Source: Rhyacophila brunnea
Lineage: Eukaryota > Arthropoda > Insecta > Trichoptera > Rhyacophilidae
Length of the DNA stretch: 64,000 nucleotides
NCBI GenBank assembly: GCA_022495005.1
Contig: JAGYXB010000618.1
Coordinates: 1-64,000 of the forward strand
Reading direction: 5' to 3'
This document shows, piece after piece, positions 37,250-47,875 of the stretch. Position 1 is the first letter of the stretch, and each line of letters begins with the position of its first letter. Under the pieces are notes generated by a model. That model was not told the origin of the DNA and did no database searches. It saw nothing but the letters and a program-made list of their open reading frames with translations. Position numbers and translations under genes: made by a program.

Positions 37250-37655
37250 TTTTGAAAACACTTCTGAGAAAATGTATTAACCAAGAGAAAAAAATCTTTT
37301 TGAAAAAAATAATACACCCCGCAGAAATCGAACCTGCATCTCTCGGGTATCGCGCCCACGCACATAGACCATTATGCTAAAGGAGTCATGCTTAATTGCG
37401 ACAAATTATAACTAATGGCTTTTAATATTCACTGAAGGGCTTTTGAAATTGAGCTACTATTGGCGATCGGGTTTTGTCGATTAAAAATTAAAAGCCATTA
37501 GTCAAAATTTGTCACAATTATGTATGACTTCTTTAGCATAGTGGTATATGTCGATAGTCGAGAGATGCAGGTTCGATTCCTGCGGGGTGTATTACTTTTT
37601 TCAAAAAGATTTTTTCTATTGGTTTTAATATATTTTCTCAGAAGTGTTTTCAATA
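37250..37655. mobile_element. Fold-back with a tRNA-like pol III promoter in each arm
   Basis: Arms of about 170 bp are inverted copies with a ~60-bp loop. Each arm holds a tRNA-like sequence: box A-like TTTAGCATA-TGGT-TATG and box B GCAGGTTCGATT-CTGCG, followed by GGGGTGTATTA. On the minus strand it spans about 37,314-37,390 and on the plus strand about 37,520-37,592. Past box B the shared SINE-like tail is TACTTTTTTCAAAAAGA. The minus-strand copy keeps a fuller anticodon region (GTGGGCGCGATACCCGAGAG). The two heads point outward. The frame at 37,520-37,732 is chance. Confidence 0.7.
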
Positions 37656-39184
37656 ATGATTTTAGATTAATTTTAATGCATTACACTACCATTTGGTTAC
37701 GCCAGTCGGCATTAAATTCATTTTGTTTTTAGAACATACTCCGGAAATAATGTTATAAACTACATATTACATGGACATTAATTATAAATTCTGTCGAAAG
37801 CAAATGTTTATTTCAGCAGCGTTATGGATTACATTAGAGTTTGCGACATTAACTTTTCTTTGGTGAATACCTGAGCACAAGCTAAAAGGTGAGTGAAGTA
37901 TGCACATCGTAACATCTCTTACCGTAGGTAATTATTTTTAACCACAGACCGTCAATTGCAACACCATTAATTCCGAATATACGTAATTCAACGAAGAAAG
38001 TTTTTTTTTATAATCGCGTACCTACATACGTACTGCGTCTTGTTCTAATGCAGTCCAGGCAAAATTACGGCCCGCGTAGGTATAACACACGTTCACCGAT
38101 ATTTTCTTAATTATGTGAAAAGTAGTTTGTTTTACTAAATAAATTCTTGGATTTCGCATAGGATTGGTCGAGTTCCTAGATTGCTAGAGTTCCTTGCTTT
38201 CTAGTAATATACCGGTACTTTTGAATACCTACTATAACGTCGAAATATTCTAGAAATTTAAACATTCAAAAAAATCCAATGTGATTGTACCTACGTATTA
38301 CATTTTTTCATCGCACTGGAATGAGATTTCCGTATAGCATCGAGTTAAGAAATACGTGTTTTTCGTGGAGCTTTGCAGATAGTAATGCTCCAATTTTATT
38401 AGGTTCAATAAGAACATTAGTTTGAAATTGATTTGTATCAAAATTTTTATAATAATGTTACAATTATTATCATTTATATAATTATATATATACCTATGAT
38501 ATGATTGTATTTATAACTTACCTTTCTATTTTATTTTGTCTTTATCTTGTAGTCCTTTAGTTTTAAGTGTTTTATTTAGACATAATGATGCCTCTCTTAC
38601 TTATAGTTTCGACCATTTAGTAAAAGATTTGACGTTACCTGTTTAAACTGTCATATGCACAAAGAAGCCTTCTTAGTAATCATAATGATTGTGAAATGTC
38701 CGACACTTAATAATTGTATTAAAATATGCATAAGAGCCTACTTATTTTTTGTTAGTATCTCATTAAATTCAAATGAATATTTTTATTGTAAATTTTACGT
38801 AAAATACTTGGGCACTTACACTCATGAACACGCATTTCCTGGATTGCATATGAACAAAATAAATAATCAGATTATATAAGGATTCCAAATAAACTCATTG
38901 GCTTAAAATTGATTGAAATTTACATAATTAAGATAGGCGTTATATTACGAAATACTACTTCTTTATAAACGATGACATTTTGTTTAATTGAGGCAATACA
39001 AAAGAGTTCTGAATACAACTGTAAAGAGACTCTTAAGATTTTTTTTAAATGAAAGTACAGTACGGAGTATTCATGAGTACAGGCCCATTATCTGAAGTCC
39101 TTGTGAGGTTTTCTACAAGCGTGTTTTAGAGCGTGTCCATAAGATTTTTATTTCAACAAATATTTAATATATTAGTATAAAATG
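37656..39184. other. Stretch without a gene
   Basis: Ordinary AT-rich sequence. I found no exon, TIR pair or repeat worth naming; the small frame at 38,655-38,879 has no motif. Confidence 0.4.
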
Positions 39185-39189
39185 CAGTC

Positions 39190-39375
39190 ACCCCTACGAT
39201 GATAGCTTCTTAGCGTCGTAGGTCCCATGTTCGAATCCTGGGTCTGGCAAATACACATATTATTGTTTTAAAATTTGTAAATTAATTTTGTTGTCAATCT
39301 TTTAATACATACCTCCATTCTGTGGAGGCCCATATGATCCGATTAGGATCGGACGTGGTAAAAAGAAAAGAATTT
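39190..39375 (+). mobile_element. tRNA-derived SINE, family S1, intact box B
   Basis: CCTACGATGATAGCTTCTTA is the altered head and CCCATGTTCGAATCCTGGG a good box B stem-loop. It is followed by TCTGGCAAATACACATATT, CATACCTCCATTCTGTGGAG and TTAGGATCGGACGTGGT, then an A-rich end. The tail blocks match the copy at 29.7 kb. Pol III transcription of the parent would start about 10 bp before the head. Confidence 0.75.
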
Positions 39376-39419
39376 CAACGTACCTACTTATATAAATATT
39401 TTCCTTTTGATAATTTTCT

Positions 39420-39945
39420 CAAACGACTATTTTCCGACCAGCTTTCTTCAAGGCATGCTCATCTTTAATTACCTTAAAGCTCGTAGTTCACTTCTGCTCA
39501 TAAAACATTTTCCCTGCTTTCATGTGGTATAGTTTCCATTCCTGATATTATAGAAAAAATGAATTTACATGCACTTGCCAATTACATGCAAGGTCGCAGA
39601 CATGACCTATTTTGGATAAAAACTGTTTATTCGAGTCAGACTTATCAGGCACCAATAGTGATGGGTGTGCGACTGGTCAATGCACTCCCTAGAGACGTAG
39701 ACTTATTTTTATTTTACGTAGTTTTATTTTTAAAATTCTACTTTATTGTTTAATTTGTTTTTTTATTGAATTAATTGTGTCGTTCATAGTTTTTTCATTC
39801 AATAAGATTATTTTTTGGCTTGTTTTTCTACTTAATTGATTTACCGGTTTTTCATTCTAAATGTCATGTTGTGAACATCTCGAATTAATAATTTGTTATG
39901 CGCATACACAATATGGTTTTTTTTTAAATAAATAAATACGTACTA
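39420..39945 (+). pseudogene. LINE (jockey-like) 3' end, second copy
   Basis: From 39,559 the plus strand reads NLHALANYMQGRRHDLF, then TYQAPIVMGVRLVNALPRDV, matching the C-terminal tail seen at 2.1-2.3 kb (RGRSHKLF, AYQAPLARDASLVNAL). The 3' regions also agree (TGTCATGTTGTGAACATCTC, then an AAATAAATAAAT end at 39,930). The 5' part is missing, the usual outcome of LINE target-primed insertion. Confidence 0.65.
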
Positions 39946-39991
39946 GATGTCGTTTTCATAACGTCATTTTTAATGTGAGTGAATTGATTGC

Positions 39992-40175
39992 ATCCACGGT
40001 AGTCAAGTTGACAGAGCGGTTGCCTATGAAGCCATGAGTCGTGGATTCGAAACCGCGGTTGAAATTAAAAAAAAAAAATGGAAGTTTGAGCTAGTGCAAA
40101 GAACCAATGGTTAGGTGAATGCCTAACCATTCATTGTAAAAAATGCTCTTCATAAGAGCAAAAATAGTAATTAAC
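39992..40175 (+). mobile_element. tRNA-derived SINE, family S2, with 3' hairpin
   Basis: The head ATCCACGGTAGTCAAGTTG, with box A-like CAAGTTGACAGAGCGGTTGC and a box B in GTGGATTCGAAACCGCGG, folds like a tRNA. After an A12 tract a perfect hairpin ATGGTTAGG-6 nt-CCTAACCAT (40,108-40,131) and a smaller one (GCTCTT-CA-TAAGAGC) follow. Not the same tail as family S1. Confidence 0.65.
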
Positions 40176-41109
40176 CTTTTCATTTAATTTGTAGCTAATA
40201 TAATACTTAATAAATTGTACATTGGCGCAGTGACGTCCCAAAGTGCGGTCATTAGGCAGACTTAGAATACAGTCCCCTTTCATTTATTAGTCTAAAATTG
40301 TAAGCAGAATAATAATTGTTAGGTGCATACCTATTTTATTACACACAAATGCAACAACAACTTGAACTTAATGACATACATATTATCATTTATTGAGAAT
40401 TGCAACATTTTTACAAAACCTACTCACAAATGACAGTGGCTGTAGGTAGGTATGTGAAAGGCCTGAGATTTGCTGAAAATACGATAAAATTATAAATTAT
40501 TATAAAAAAATACTGAATATTATATTTGACTATAGTATAATGTTAAATTGGGTGAAAATTAAAGATACAATGCGCGTGGAGACAAAATAATAATGTATTT
40601 TTGTGTATGAACTGTCTAAATATTGTATATTTACAATATACCATTGTTTGAATTATTTACCAACTCAACATTCACAAAATTTATTTATTTATTGATATAT
40701 AATTTTACTCATAAATAAAAGTTGCAACATTCTATCTTTACCCAACTGGCCCAAGCCACAACCCTCAATATCACAGCTGAACATTACAAACCTACAGCAT
40801 TTAGAACACCCGAACGTCGCCGCGCAAAATAAATTATGTTGCATCGGCGGGAAAAACTTCCGTCCCACGCCAAATTAATGCGTTACATTTGCGCGCGCAT
40901 TTTCGTCCCACGCCATAAATAGACTCTGATCTGTTTTCCCAAACGCACCTAAAGAAGTATAACTTCAAAAATACAAATAATTTTGTATATTAAACAATAC
41001 TTACTTAATAGCCAAATTTGCGTACATGGCTGGTAATATATTTGAGCACCTGTATTAATTTAATAAAGCAATGCACGATCAGAATGAAAATATATTGACG
41101 TGCTCTGAT
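40176..41109. other. Stretch without a gene
   Basis: Mostly AT-rich. At 40,795-40,920 a CpG-rich patch holds two near-identical strings, CGTCCCACGCCAAATTAATG and CGTCCCACGCCATAAATAG, 58 bp apart, and GCGCGCGC. It may be the 5' flank of the transposase remnant that follows. Confidence 0.35.
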
Positions 41110-41630
41110 ATAAAGTAGAAGGAGTTAAGACAAGGATCTCTACAAATGTATCACAGGACCTACCAGACCACCATTCAAAACAAACAATTAATAATTTTGG
41201 ATCCGTCTCAAATTAACTTTGCTGCAAAACAAATTTCATCATTACTTTCAAACAATGAATATGACTGGATTCGAAACCCTTTTGCAACTAATGCCGAAAA
41301 TTTTATAGAAGCGCTTTCCCTATAAATTCGAGAGGACTTTGTTGAATTGACAAACAATGGGATGCTAAAACTAAACTTCGCCAATGTTCCACTGGCTATT
41401 TTATGGATTTCAATAAAGAATATCCACGTATTTCCGACAAGGCTATCGCAATTCAGTTCCCATTTTCTAGGTGAGCAAAGTCAACTCAAGTTAAAATTAA
41501 AAATAATAAACAGTCTTCCTTGAAGTGTCTCGATCAAGAACTTCGAGTTGATCTTTCAAATATCAAGTCAAAATATATAAAACTTTTACGTTCATTGAAA
41601 CAAGCTCAGGTAGCACATTAATTATTTGTT
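41110..41630 (+). pseudogene. hAT transposase C-terminus pseudogene, ZBED5/FAM200-like
   Basis: The plus strand reads QINFAAKQISSLLSNNEYDW, RNPFATNAENFIEAL then a stop, then EDFVELTNNGMLKLNF. In other frames follow SIKNIYPRISDKAIAIQFPF, QSSLKCLDQELRVDLSNIKS and SLKQAQVAH. In the ZBED5/FAM200 branch of hAT this order (DLSND-LKL-F, FW-S-K-EYP-LS-KA, the TTYLCE-GFS block, LR-ALS-I-P-I, KQAQ-SH) is the C-terminal dimerisation domain. The TTYLCE block with the catalytic Glu is reduced to a remnant (VSKVNSS-like), and at least one stop and two frameshifts are present. Confidence 0.75.
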
Positions 41631-41737
41631 ATATTGATAATATAAATTGGTACATGAAAATATGTACACTTGGTTCTTCATCGTGTGTTATGTAGGTATA
41701 TTTAATAAAATAAAAATACATAAAGTAATGTAATTTT

Positions 41738-42925
41738 GGTGCATGGCCCCCACAAGGTGGAGGGCTGACAGGGGTCTAACCTGGGAGCCCAGGTTCAAGG
41801 GGGGGGGGGGGCGGCGTAGCATGTCAATCAGATAAGGGAGATAAACACAAATTACAAATTTGCTCTAATAGTAAAACAACGGCACTATTTTATTTCGCTG
41901 ACATTAATATTTTAAAACATAGGATTGTGGGATACAATTTATTATTATTGTGCCAATACTCGGCAAATAATTATTCTTAACCCGACAACTAACCATAATT
42001 CAAGTGGATGTATTAATAAATACAAAAAATCGCTAAACATACAATAAATACCATTAATTTTCCTTCGAACACCATTAATTGAAAAACGCTATTTTAGAGT
42101 AATACACTGTCTTTAACCTTAGCAATAGGTAGAGAGGCTGCCGAAGATCCTGACCTAGGGTCCCTCTTTAGGATGTGGGGTCCATGTTTTGGTGTATAAA
42201 TTGTTTTACGTGTGGTGTGCCGCGGAATTCTGGAAAGACCTTTAGTGTGTGTGCCGTGGGTGAGAAAATGTTGCGGAGCACTGTTTTATGTGATATTAAA
42301 TGCTAATTTTTAAGACAAGAAAAGTTAAGGAATAATAATGACGTGTACATCTTTCTTACGAAATCTACACGTGAACTAGGCTAAGCTCGTAAAGATACCT
42401 CGAATCCTTATACATAATATACTTAATAAAAATAAATTATGGAAAGCAACTTATATGAAATCAGGGTTCCTGAAGATATATAAGGCGATACTCATGGCCC
42501 TCACATATTCAGGGTCTTTGACGGCCCTCCTACCCATAGCTAGAGTTAGAGGCAGTGGGACCCTCTACACTCTACAGAATAGTAAGTTGTCTAAATGTTG
42601 TTTTAAATAAAATTAAGAGTATTTGGTGTATTTTAAACGATTTTTTTTTATATTGTTGAATAAACCCACTTGAATTATGGCGTTGTCGAATAACGGCACA
42701 CAATAATCAAAAATTGTAGGTATCACACAACTAGATATTTTAAAATGTAAATATCCTTCAAGTAAAATAGCGCCGCGGGAGGCTTATTCTCATTAGAGTA
42801 AATTTGTGATGTGTGTTTATCTCACTTATCAGGTCGACCTGCCACGCCGGGTCCTCCAAGAGCCCGGGCCCCCAGGCTAGAGCCCTGTCAGCCCTCCCCC
42901 ACCCCCTCGTGGGTGCCATGCCGAT
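41738..42925. mobile_element. Fold-back element with ~430-bp inverted arms
   Basis: Left arm 41,738-42,170 and right arm 42,500-42,925 are inverted copies. GGTGCATGGCCCCCACAAGG faces GGGTGCCATGCC, then GGAGGGCTGACAGGG, GAGATAAACACAAAT, ACAAATTT-CTCTAAT, CATAATTCAAGTGG and AATACCATTAATTTT recur on both sides. The outer ~100 bp are GC-rich, with a G13 run at 41,801-41,813; the rest is AT-rich. The frame 42,758-42,949 on the minus strand reads the GC-rich arm and is not a gene. Confidence 0.75.
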
Positions 42926-43554
42926 ACTCATTGAACAAAGTACGACCACCGCTTACCCAATATGTGTCATGAACTGAATTGAAGAAATAATCAATTATAT
43001 TATTGATAATGAATTTTTGTGAACAAAATCATGCTTTGTACGCATACTGTAGTATTTATATTCTCTATGCTAAAATATATTATACGAGTATATACACTTT
43101 TGATATATACCTGAAGTATCACATCGTAGGTAATTATATTAAATTTTATTTAAAAATATATCCGCAGTTTATGAACTTTACAAATTACAAATTCAAGACT
43201 TTCACAATACAAAATGGGGGAAAAATAAATAAATATTTAACAGTCACAGTGCTTAAAATATTTATTAAAAAAACAGAATAAACACCAATATAAAAAATAC
43301 ACGGAAGTACAACGAATCAAAAAACAATTAAAATATATATATATAAAATAACGTCTACTCAATGTCATGCTCATGAACGAGTGATTCTGTTGAACACAGT
43401 TATTGCCCTCCTAATTGGTAATACAAATGTCTTGGGAGAACAAAATAAATATCTATTATCTGGGACACACTTAGTACTCACAACTCCTTTTTAAGTGGGT
43501 ACCTACCTAATGCAAGTCATACATAATTCGGATCACAGAAAAATATATGTGCTG

Positions 43555-43620
43555 GGCTGGACTCGAACCCGCATCAATCGGATTCTGGTCAATGTGCTTT
43601 ACTAATATAACAATAATACG
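43555..43620 (-). mobile_element. tRNA-like SINE head remnant
   Basis: The minus strand reads TTATATTAGTAAAGCACATT as a weak box A and GATGCGGGTTCGAGTCCAGC as a strong box B, followed by CCAGCAC. Anticodon-arm spacing is right for a tRNA. No body or A-tail was recognised. Confidence 0.5.
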
Positions 43621-43771
43621 TTGTGTTCGAGGTTCTTACGAAATATCGGCGACCATTTATTGTGATTTGGAATCAAGGGATTAATAAACAATAATAATGA
43701 TAATAATTGTTTCCTAATTATAATATATGAGCAATGAAGAATGCTATATTCTTAAATCTTGTGAAATTCAT

Positions 43772-43935
43772 ATTAGATTTTTGGGTTTTTACCGTGTGTC
43801 CTTCTTCCTTCTTTCCTCGACGTTTCGGGCTCGTTGCAGAGGCCATTATCAAGATATGATGGACTCTGCAACGAACCCGAAATGTCGAGGAAAGAAGGAA
43901 GAAAGACAGACGGTGGAAACCCAAAAATCTACTAC
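43772..43935. repeat. Snapback hairpin with hammerhead-like core
   Basis: Arms of about 68 bp (43,772-43,842; 43,866-43,935) are inverted copies separated by ~20 nt. Shared blocks are AGATTTTTGGGTTT, TTCTTCCTTCTTTCCTCGAC and CGTTGCAGAG. Each arm in one direction reads TGATxxTGGxCTCTGCAACGA then CCCGAAA-GTCGAGG. Because of the symmetry both strands show the same 83-codon frame, so neither is coding. Confidence 0.8.
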
Positions 43936-44384
43936 GATAAAAAACAACCGTGAAAGTCTCAAACATCATAACTTGTGAAATTCGTTGAATATAAAAAAAT
44001 ATATAATACAGGTCAATTCAAATTAGTAAATGAAACGAAATATTACGTTTTGTTATGTTTTCATTCATGACATAAGTAAAAAAGTACAATTTATCCACAA
44101 AAAAATATTTATCTATAGTTATTGAGATTCGTACCTACTTCAATTATATATAGGTATTATAACACTATGTGGTTCATGAAGGTGATTGTTAGGTCATTTG
44201 TTTAGAAATAATAAAAAAGGTTTAAAAGTTAGATGTATTGATTTTAAATAGGGTTGTCGACATTCTCATTTTAATTTATATGGATTTGTAAATGAGTATA
44301 AATGTGCTAGGTAACAAAATGTCGCTTCGGTTTATAGAAGGTATCACGTACTAGGCCCTAGGCCATCGACCCGATGTTTGAAAT

Positions 44385-44870
44385 GAATCTTGAATAAAAC
44401 ACTAATAATACCAGTTGTAATGTATGACCCGGAGTTCTGGTGCACGACTAAAAACATGGAGAAAACATGGTATTGGGCTCACTTGAGCGGAGAGTGCTGC
44501 GTGGTATCTTCGGAGCCATCAATGATACATAGTTGGAGTAGAGACAAAAATACAATTACGAGCTGTACCTACGCTTTGTACAATCCATCAAATTGGGCCG
44601 CCTTAGATGGCTGGACTATGTATACAGGTTGGACGAGTCACGCATGACGAGGTAAACGAACATCTGGTCTACCTCGTACAAGATAAATTATGTCGAGTTG
44701 GATTTAAAAACCTCGGACGTCCTAAGCTGGAGGGAAGTGGCTTTGGACATAACTGTATAGAGGTAGATACTGCAGGAGGCCAAGACTCACACAAGGTTGT
44801 ATTGACAGGAAGAAGTTTAACAATCATATGGGTAGTGGTAAATGTGATTAATATAATAATATGTCATAAA
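44385..44870 (+). pseudogene. LINE reverse-transcriptase C-terminal region (craniofacial-development-protein-2-like)
   Basis: The first frame reads NKTLIIPVVMYDPEFWCTTK (family form KTLIRPVVLYGSETW). The next frame reads LERRVLRGIFGAIND, the next ALYNPSIKLGRLRWLDYVYR and LDESRMTR, then GRPKLE and WREVALD. This order is the conserved post-RT region of RTE/CR1-like LINEs. At least three frameshifts break it, and no endonuclease or RT core lies upstream. Confidence 0.8.
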
Positions 44871-45213
44871 GAATAATTGAAAATTAAATTATATTAGGAT
44901 AGGAGTAACTATTTGCTAATAATTTAAATCTATAGCATTATGACAATTAAAATATAATGACTTATAGATCAATGGTTCTCACGTGAAATTTAACTGTGGC
45001 CGCACAATAATTGACATTGACAGTTTTATGGAAACGTCTGGAGGCTGCAGCAAATTTCACTTTTGTCATGATTGAAAAAATTAAAGCTAAATTTTATTTA
45101 CTAAAAAAATGGATCAATTTATTTATAGACAAGTCCATTTAATAAAAGACATTTGAAAATTTTAGTATATATCTATTTATTTAAAAATAATGAAAATGGA
45201 AATTCTTCAATAC

Positions 45214-45588
45214 CTACTCCTTTTTACCAATGCGAGCCGCATGGCTGCTTCTAAGTTTACATCTGTCAACTGGCTTCGATATTCGTTTTTTTATGAAGTG
45301 CATTACACTGAATGATCTTTCACAGTATACAGTAGTAGGAAAAATCGACAATATTAGTAAAGCAATTGTTGCCAATTCTTTGAATTGACTTGATTCTTGG
45401 TCAACGTATAACTTCGACCAAAATTTTTCATCCGTGGTATTATTAAAATGGTTTTTAAGTACTTCGTCATGACTCATTTCCAATAACGCATATTTAACGT
45501 TAGCCCAGTTAAATAAATACTGAAAATGATGTTGGTGGCCATAAGGGCAGCCCATAAGAACCACTGTTTTAGATTGTTTTCGATACAT
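45214..45588 (-). pseudogene. hAT transposase C-terminal dimerisation domain remnant
   Basis: A 124-codon minus-strand frame reads SSQFKELATIALLILSIFPT, TVYCERSFSVMHFIKKR and ISKPVDRCKLRSSHAARIGK. CERSFS carries the catalytic Glu of the hAT family and the following helix is the dimerisation interface, so the Glu survives here. It is only the C-terminal quarter. About 240 bp further downstream, at 44,972, CAATGGTTCTCACGTG resembles the common hAT end CAGTGGTTCTCA, probably its 3' terminus. No matching 5' end was found. Confidence 0.8.
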
Positions 45589-46261
45589 TGATTAATCTAT
45601 TCCTCAGATTTAATTTGCGTTCACGTAATATTTGAATAACAGTAGCTTGTAAATAAAAAATTGCATGAAATTCATGGGTTTTTTTTTCTTCAAAAAAAAA
45701 CATGAAATCCCGAAATTTTGGAATTATAAATTACGACAGTATTGCGAACCCTAATATTAAAGTAGCAAAACTTTATTTAGCAATCATTTATATCGTAGAA
45801 ATGAACATACGGCACGTGCCTTACTTGCACAAAAAAAGTACCGTTTACTATTTACCAATTCAAAAAACGATACAAATAGAAATGCTTTTTTTCTTTACCA
45901 TATTGTATATTTTTTCTCACGAACTTCAGAAAAAAATGGAATAATTGATAGACGCAAATAAAAAAATTAATAATGAATAATAATGCATCAATAATATGTT
46001 ATAAAGCATTTTGAAGTACAATGTACAAAGTTTATTAATTTGCATTCGAAGCAGTAGTGTTGATTTTTTAAACGTCGCGTGGCATAATATGATTAAAATT
46101 ATTTTAAATCCAAATATGCCAGTCACACATACACTTAAAAAAACATAAAAATTATTTTAATTCAAAATATGTTAACCAATATTGTGGCTATCGATGGACA
46201 AGAGTACAAAAGTGGCGGGTTGAGTGACGTGGAGGAAAAAAACTACAAACATACCAAATAA

Positions 46262-46675
46262 GGTGACATAAATTTTACGTAAAACATTTCACCGTGGCAC
46301 AGTTTCCCGTGAGCTTTCTTATCGGAAAGAAATGACCGTATTCTATATGGTCTTCTATTTTATTCAATTTAATATGAACATTAATTAAATTTTCATAGCT
46401 GATTTTGGCAAAATTCAAGAATGAAAACCTAACCTAAGCTAACAAATAATCCAGTATATCGACTATTTTCAAAATTTGCTTGCCGCTGGCTTCCTAAACT
46501 AAACCGACAAGAACCGTGTTTTATTTAGACATGACTTTATATTATCAGTACTATACGACCCAAAGAGGTTGGACGGTCTTTAATATACGGCTATATATTT
46601 CTGAGACAAAGTTTCACGGGGAAGTGTGATACGGTGAATTGCATACGTACAAGTTTCCGGACACGACCAAGTAAT
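46262..46675 (+). repeat. Dispersed repeat R3, uninterrupted copy (empty site)
   Basis: Starts near ATTTCACCGTGGCACAGTTT and CCCGTGAGCTTTCTTATCGG, then AGCTGATTTTGGCAAAATTC, CAAATAATCCAGTA, CTATACGACCCAAAGAG and TTTAATATACGGC, ending near GTTTCACGGGGAAGTGTGAT and ATACGTACAAGTTT. The copy at 57.9-58.9 kb has the same blocks but is split by a MITE. No protein is encoded. Confidence 0.8.
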
Positions 46676-47052
46676 AAATATTATATCAATGTATCTCATT
46701 TCAAAAATCACACCATGTAAGTAAAAATAATAATTTTTGAAGATGACAAGATACACACTACCCTGTGGTTTATTATTTACGGGGCCTTTGATGTTATTCG
46801 CGGGGAATTAGCTATGCTCAGTAATTCAATAATTGGCCGCCGCGCCAGCTTGATATTTTATGGGTTTCTAATTGTAAATATTCATTTTTATCTTAGAATT
46901 AGTATTCACCACCATAAGACTGAAAAATCATTAAAATCGAAATTTTCGCTATTTTCCCTTCAATTATTGGCCAACTGTGAAAGTTTTGGCGTACAATTTA
47001 TTTTTATATAATACATTTATTAATTATTCGCGTAAATAAAGGACATTGGCAC

Positions 47053-47793
47053 TAGGGAATCCAATCCCGAGCCAAAATTCTGATCCCGGGATTTCGGGAT
47101 TACAATTTCACAATCCCAGGATCCCGGGACCAGTCCCGGGATTGGCATTTTTTCCATTGTTAATATAAAATTTTAATATTTACACATAACATTGATAAAA
47201 TCGGTCAAAAATAAATCTAGTATAATTTATATATTTAAGACATTAATTTATCGTTAATATTGTATATCTACGTTCAATCTTGGAAATACATAAGTTTAAT
47301 GGAGTAAATAATATTGTAATATAAATAATAATCTGAATTTAATATGAGATTGCTGTTTCTGATAGTAAAGGCTTATGAATGGATTAGCGAGATTTAAAAT
47401 AGTAAAGCAAATAATCATGGCGTACTTATGGCCTTTCCGCTTCATAAATCTAATAAGTCAGCCAAATATGAAACGGCCGTAAAACGTATGATAGCATGGT
47501 GGAATTACTTTGTTAATAGTGCGAAGCATTGTTTTTTCCAATCTTTCTCATTTTTATTAATTTATGTGTAAAAATAAAATGATCGGCAACTTACACATAG
47601 GTATAAATCAAACTTCATTCAAACTCAGTTTATTTTTAATGTAGTTATTTTTTATTAAAAGTATTTTGTCTGTTATATTTTTGCTTTTATTTTTTTTTCC
47701 ATAAAAATTGATAAAAAAATCAATCCCGAAATCCCGGGATTATGTTTATCAATCCCGGGATTCATAGGTATCGAAAATAGATCGGGATCCCTA
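47053..47793. mobile_element. hAT-type MITE family 3, copy 2 (inverted relative to copy 1)
   Basis: Ends TAGGGAATCCAATCCCG and CGGGATCCCTA, exact 8-bp duplication ATTGGCAC on both sides (47,045-47,052; 47,794-47,801). Read in reverse it matches the 32.3-kb copy along its whole length (741 versus 739 bp), including GATAAACATAATCCCGGGAT and ACCTATGAATCCCGGG. Confidence 0.93.
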
Positions 47794-47875
47794 ATTGGCA
47801 CGTATGCTGTGGATATGTATAAATCCCGTCGCATGTTTTTTTCATAGATTTTTTTCTAGTAGGTAATATCTGAGG

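Noticed and set aside
37314..37592. Functional tRNA genes
   Set aside because: Box A and B are present, but acceptor stems do not pair well and the units sit in a fold-back with SINE-like tails.
43555..43620. Functional tRNA gene on the minus strand
   Set aside because: Good box B only; the D-arm is worn and no paired acceptor stem is visible.
43718..43978. Two mirrored 83-codon frames on opposite strands
   Set aside because: They are both products of the snapback palindrome, which makes similar frames on each strand.
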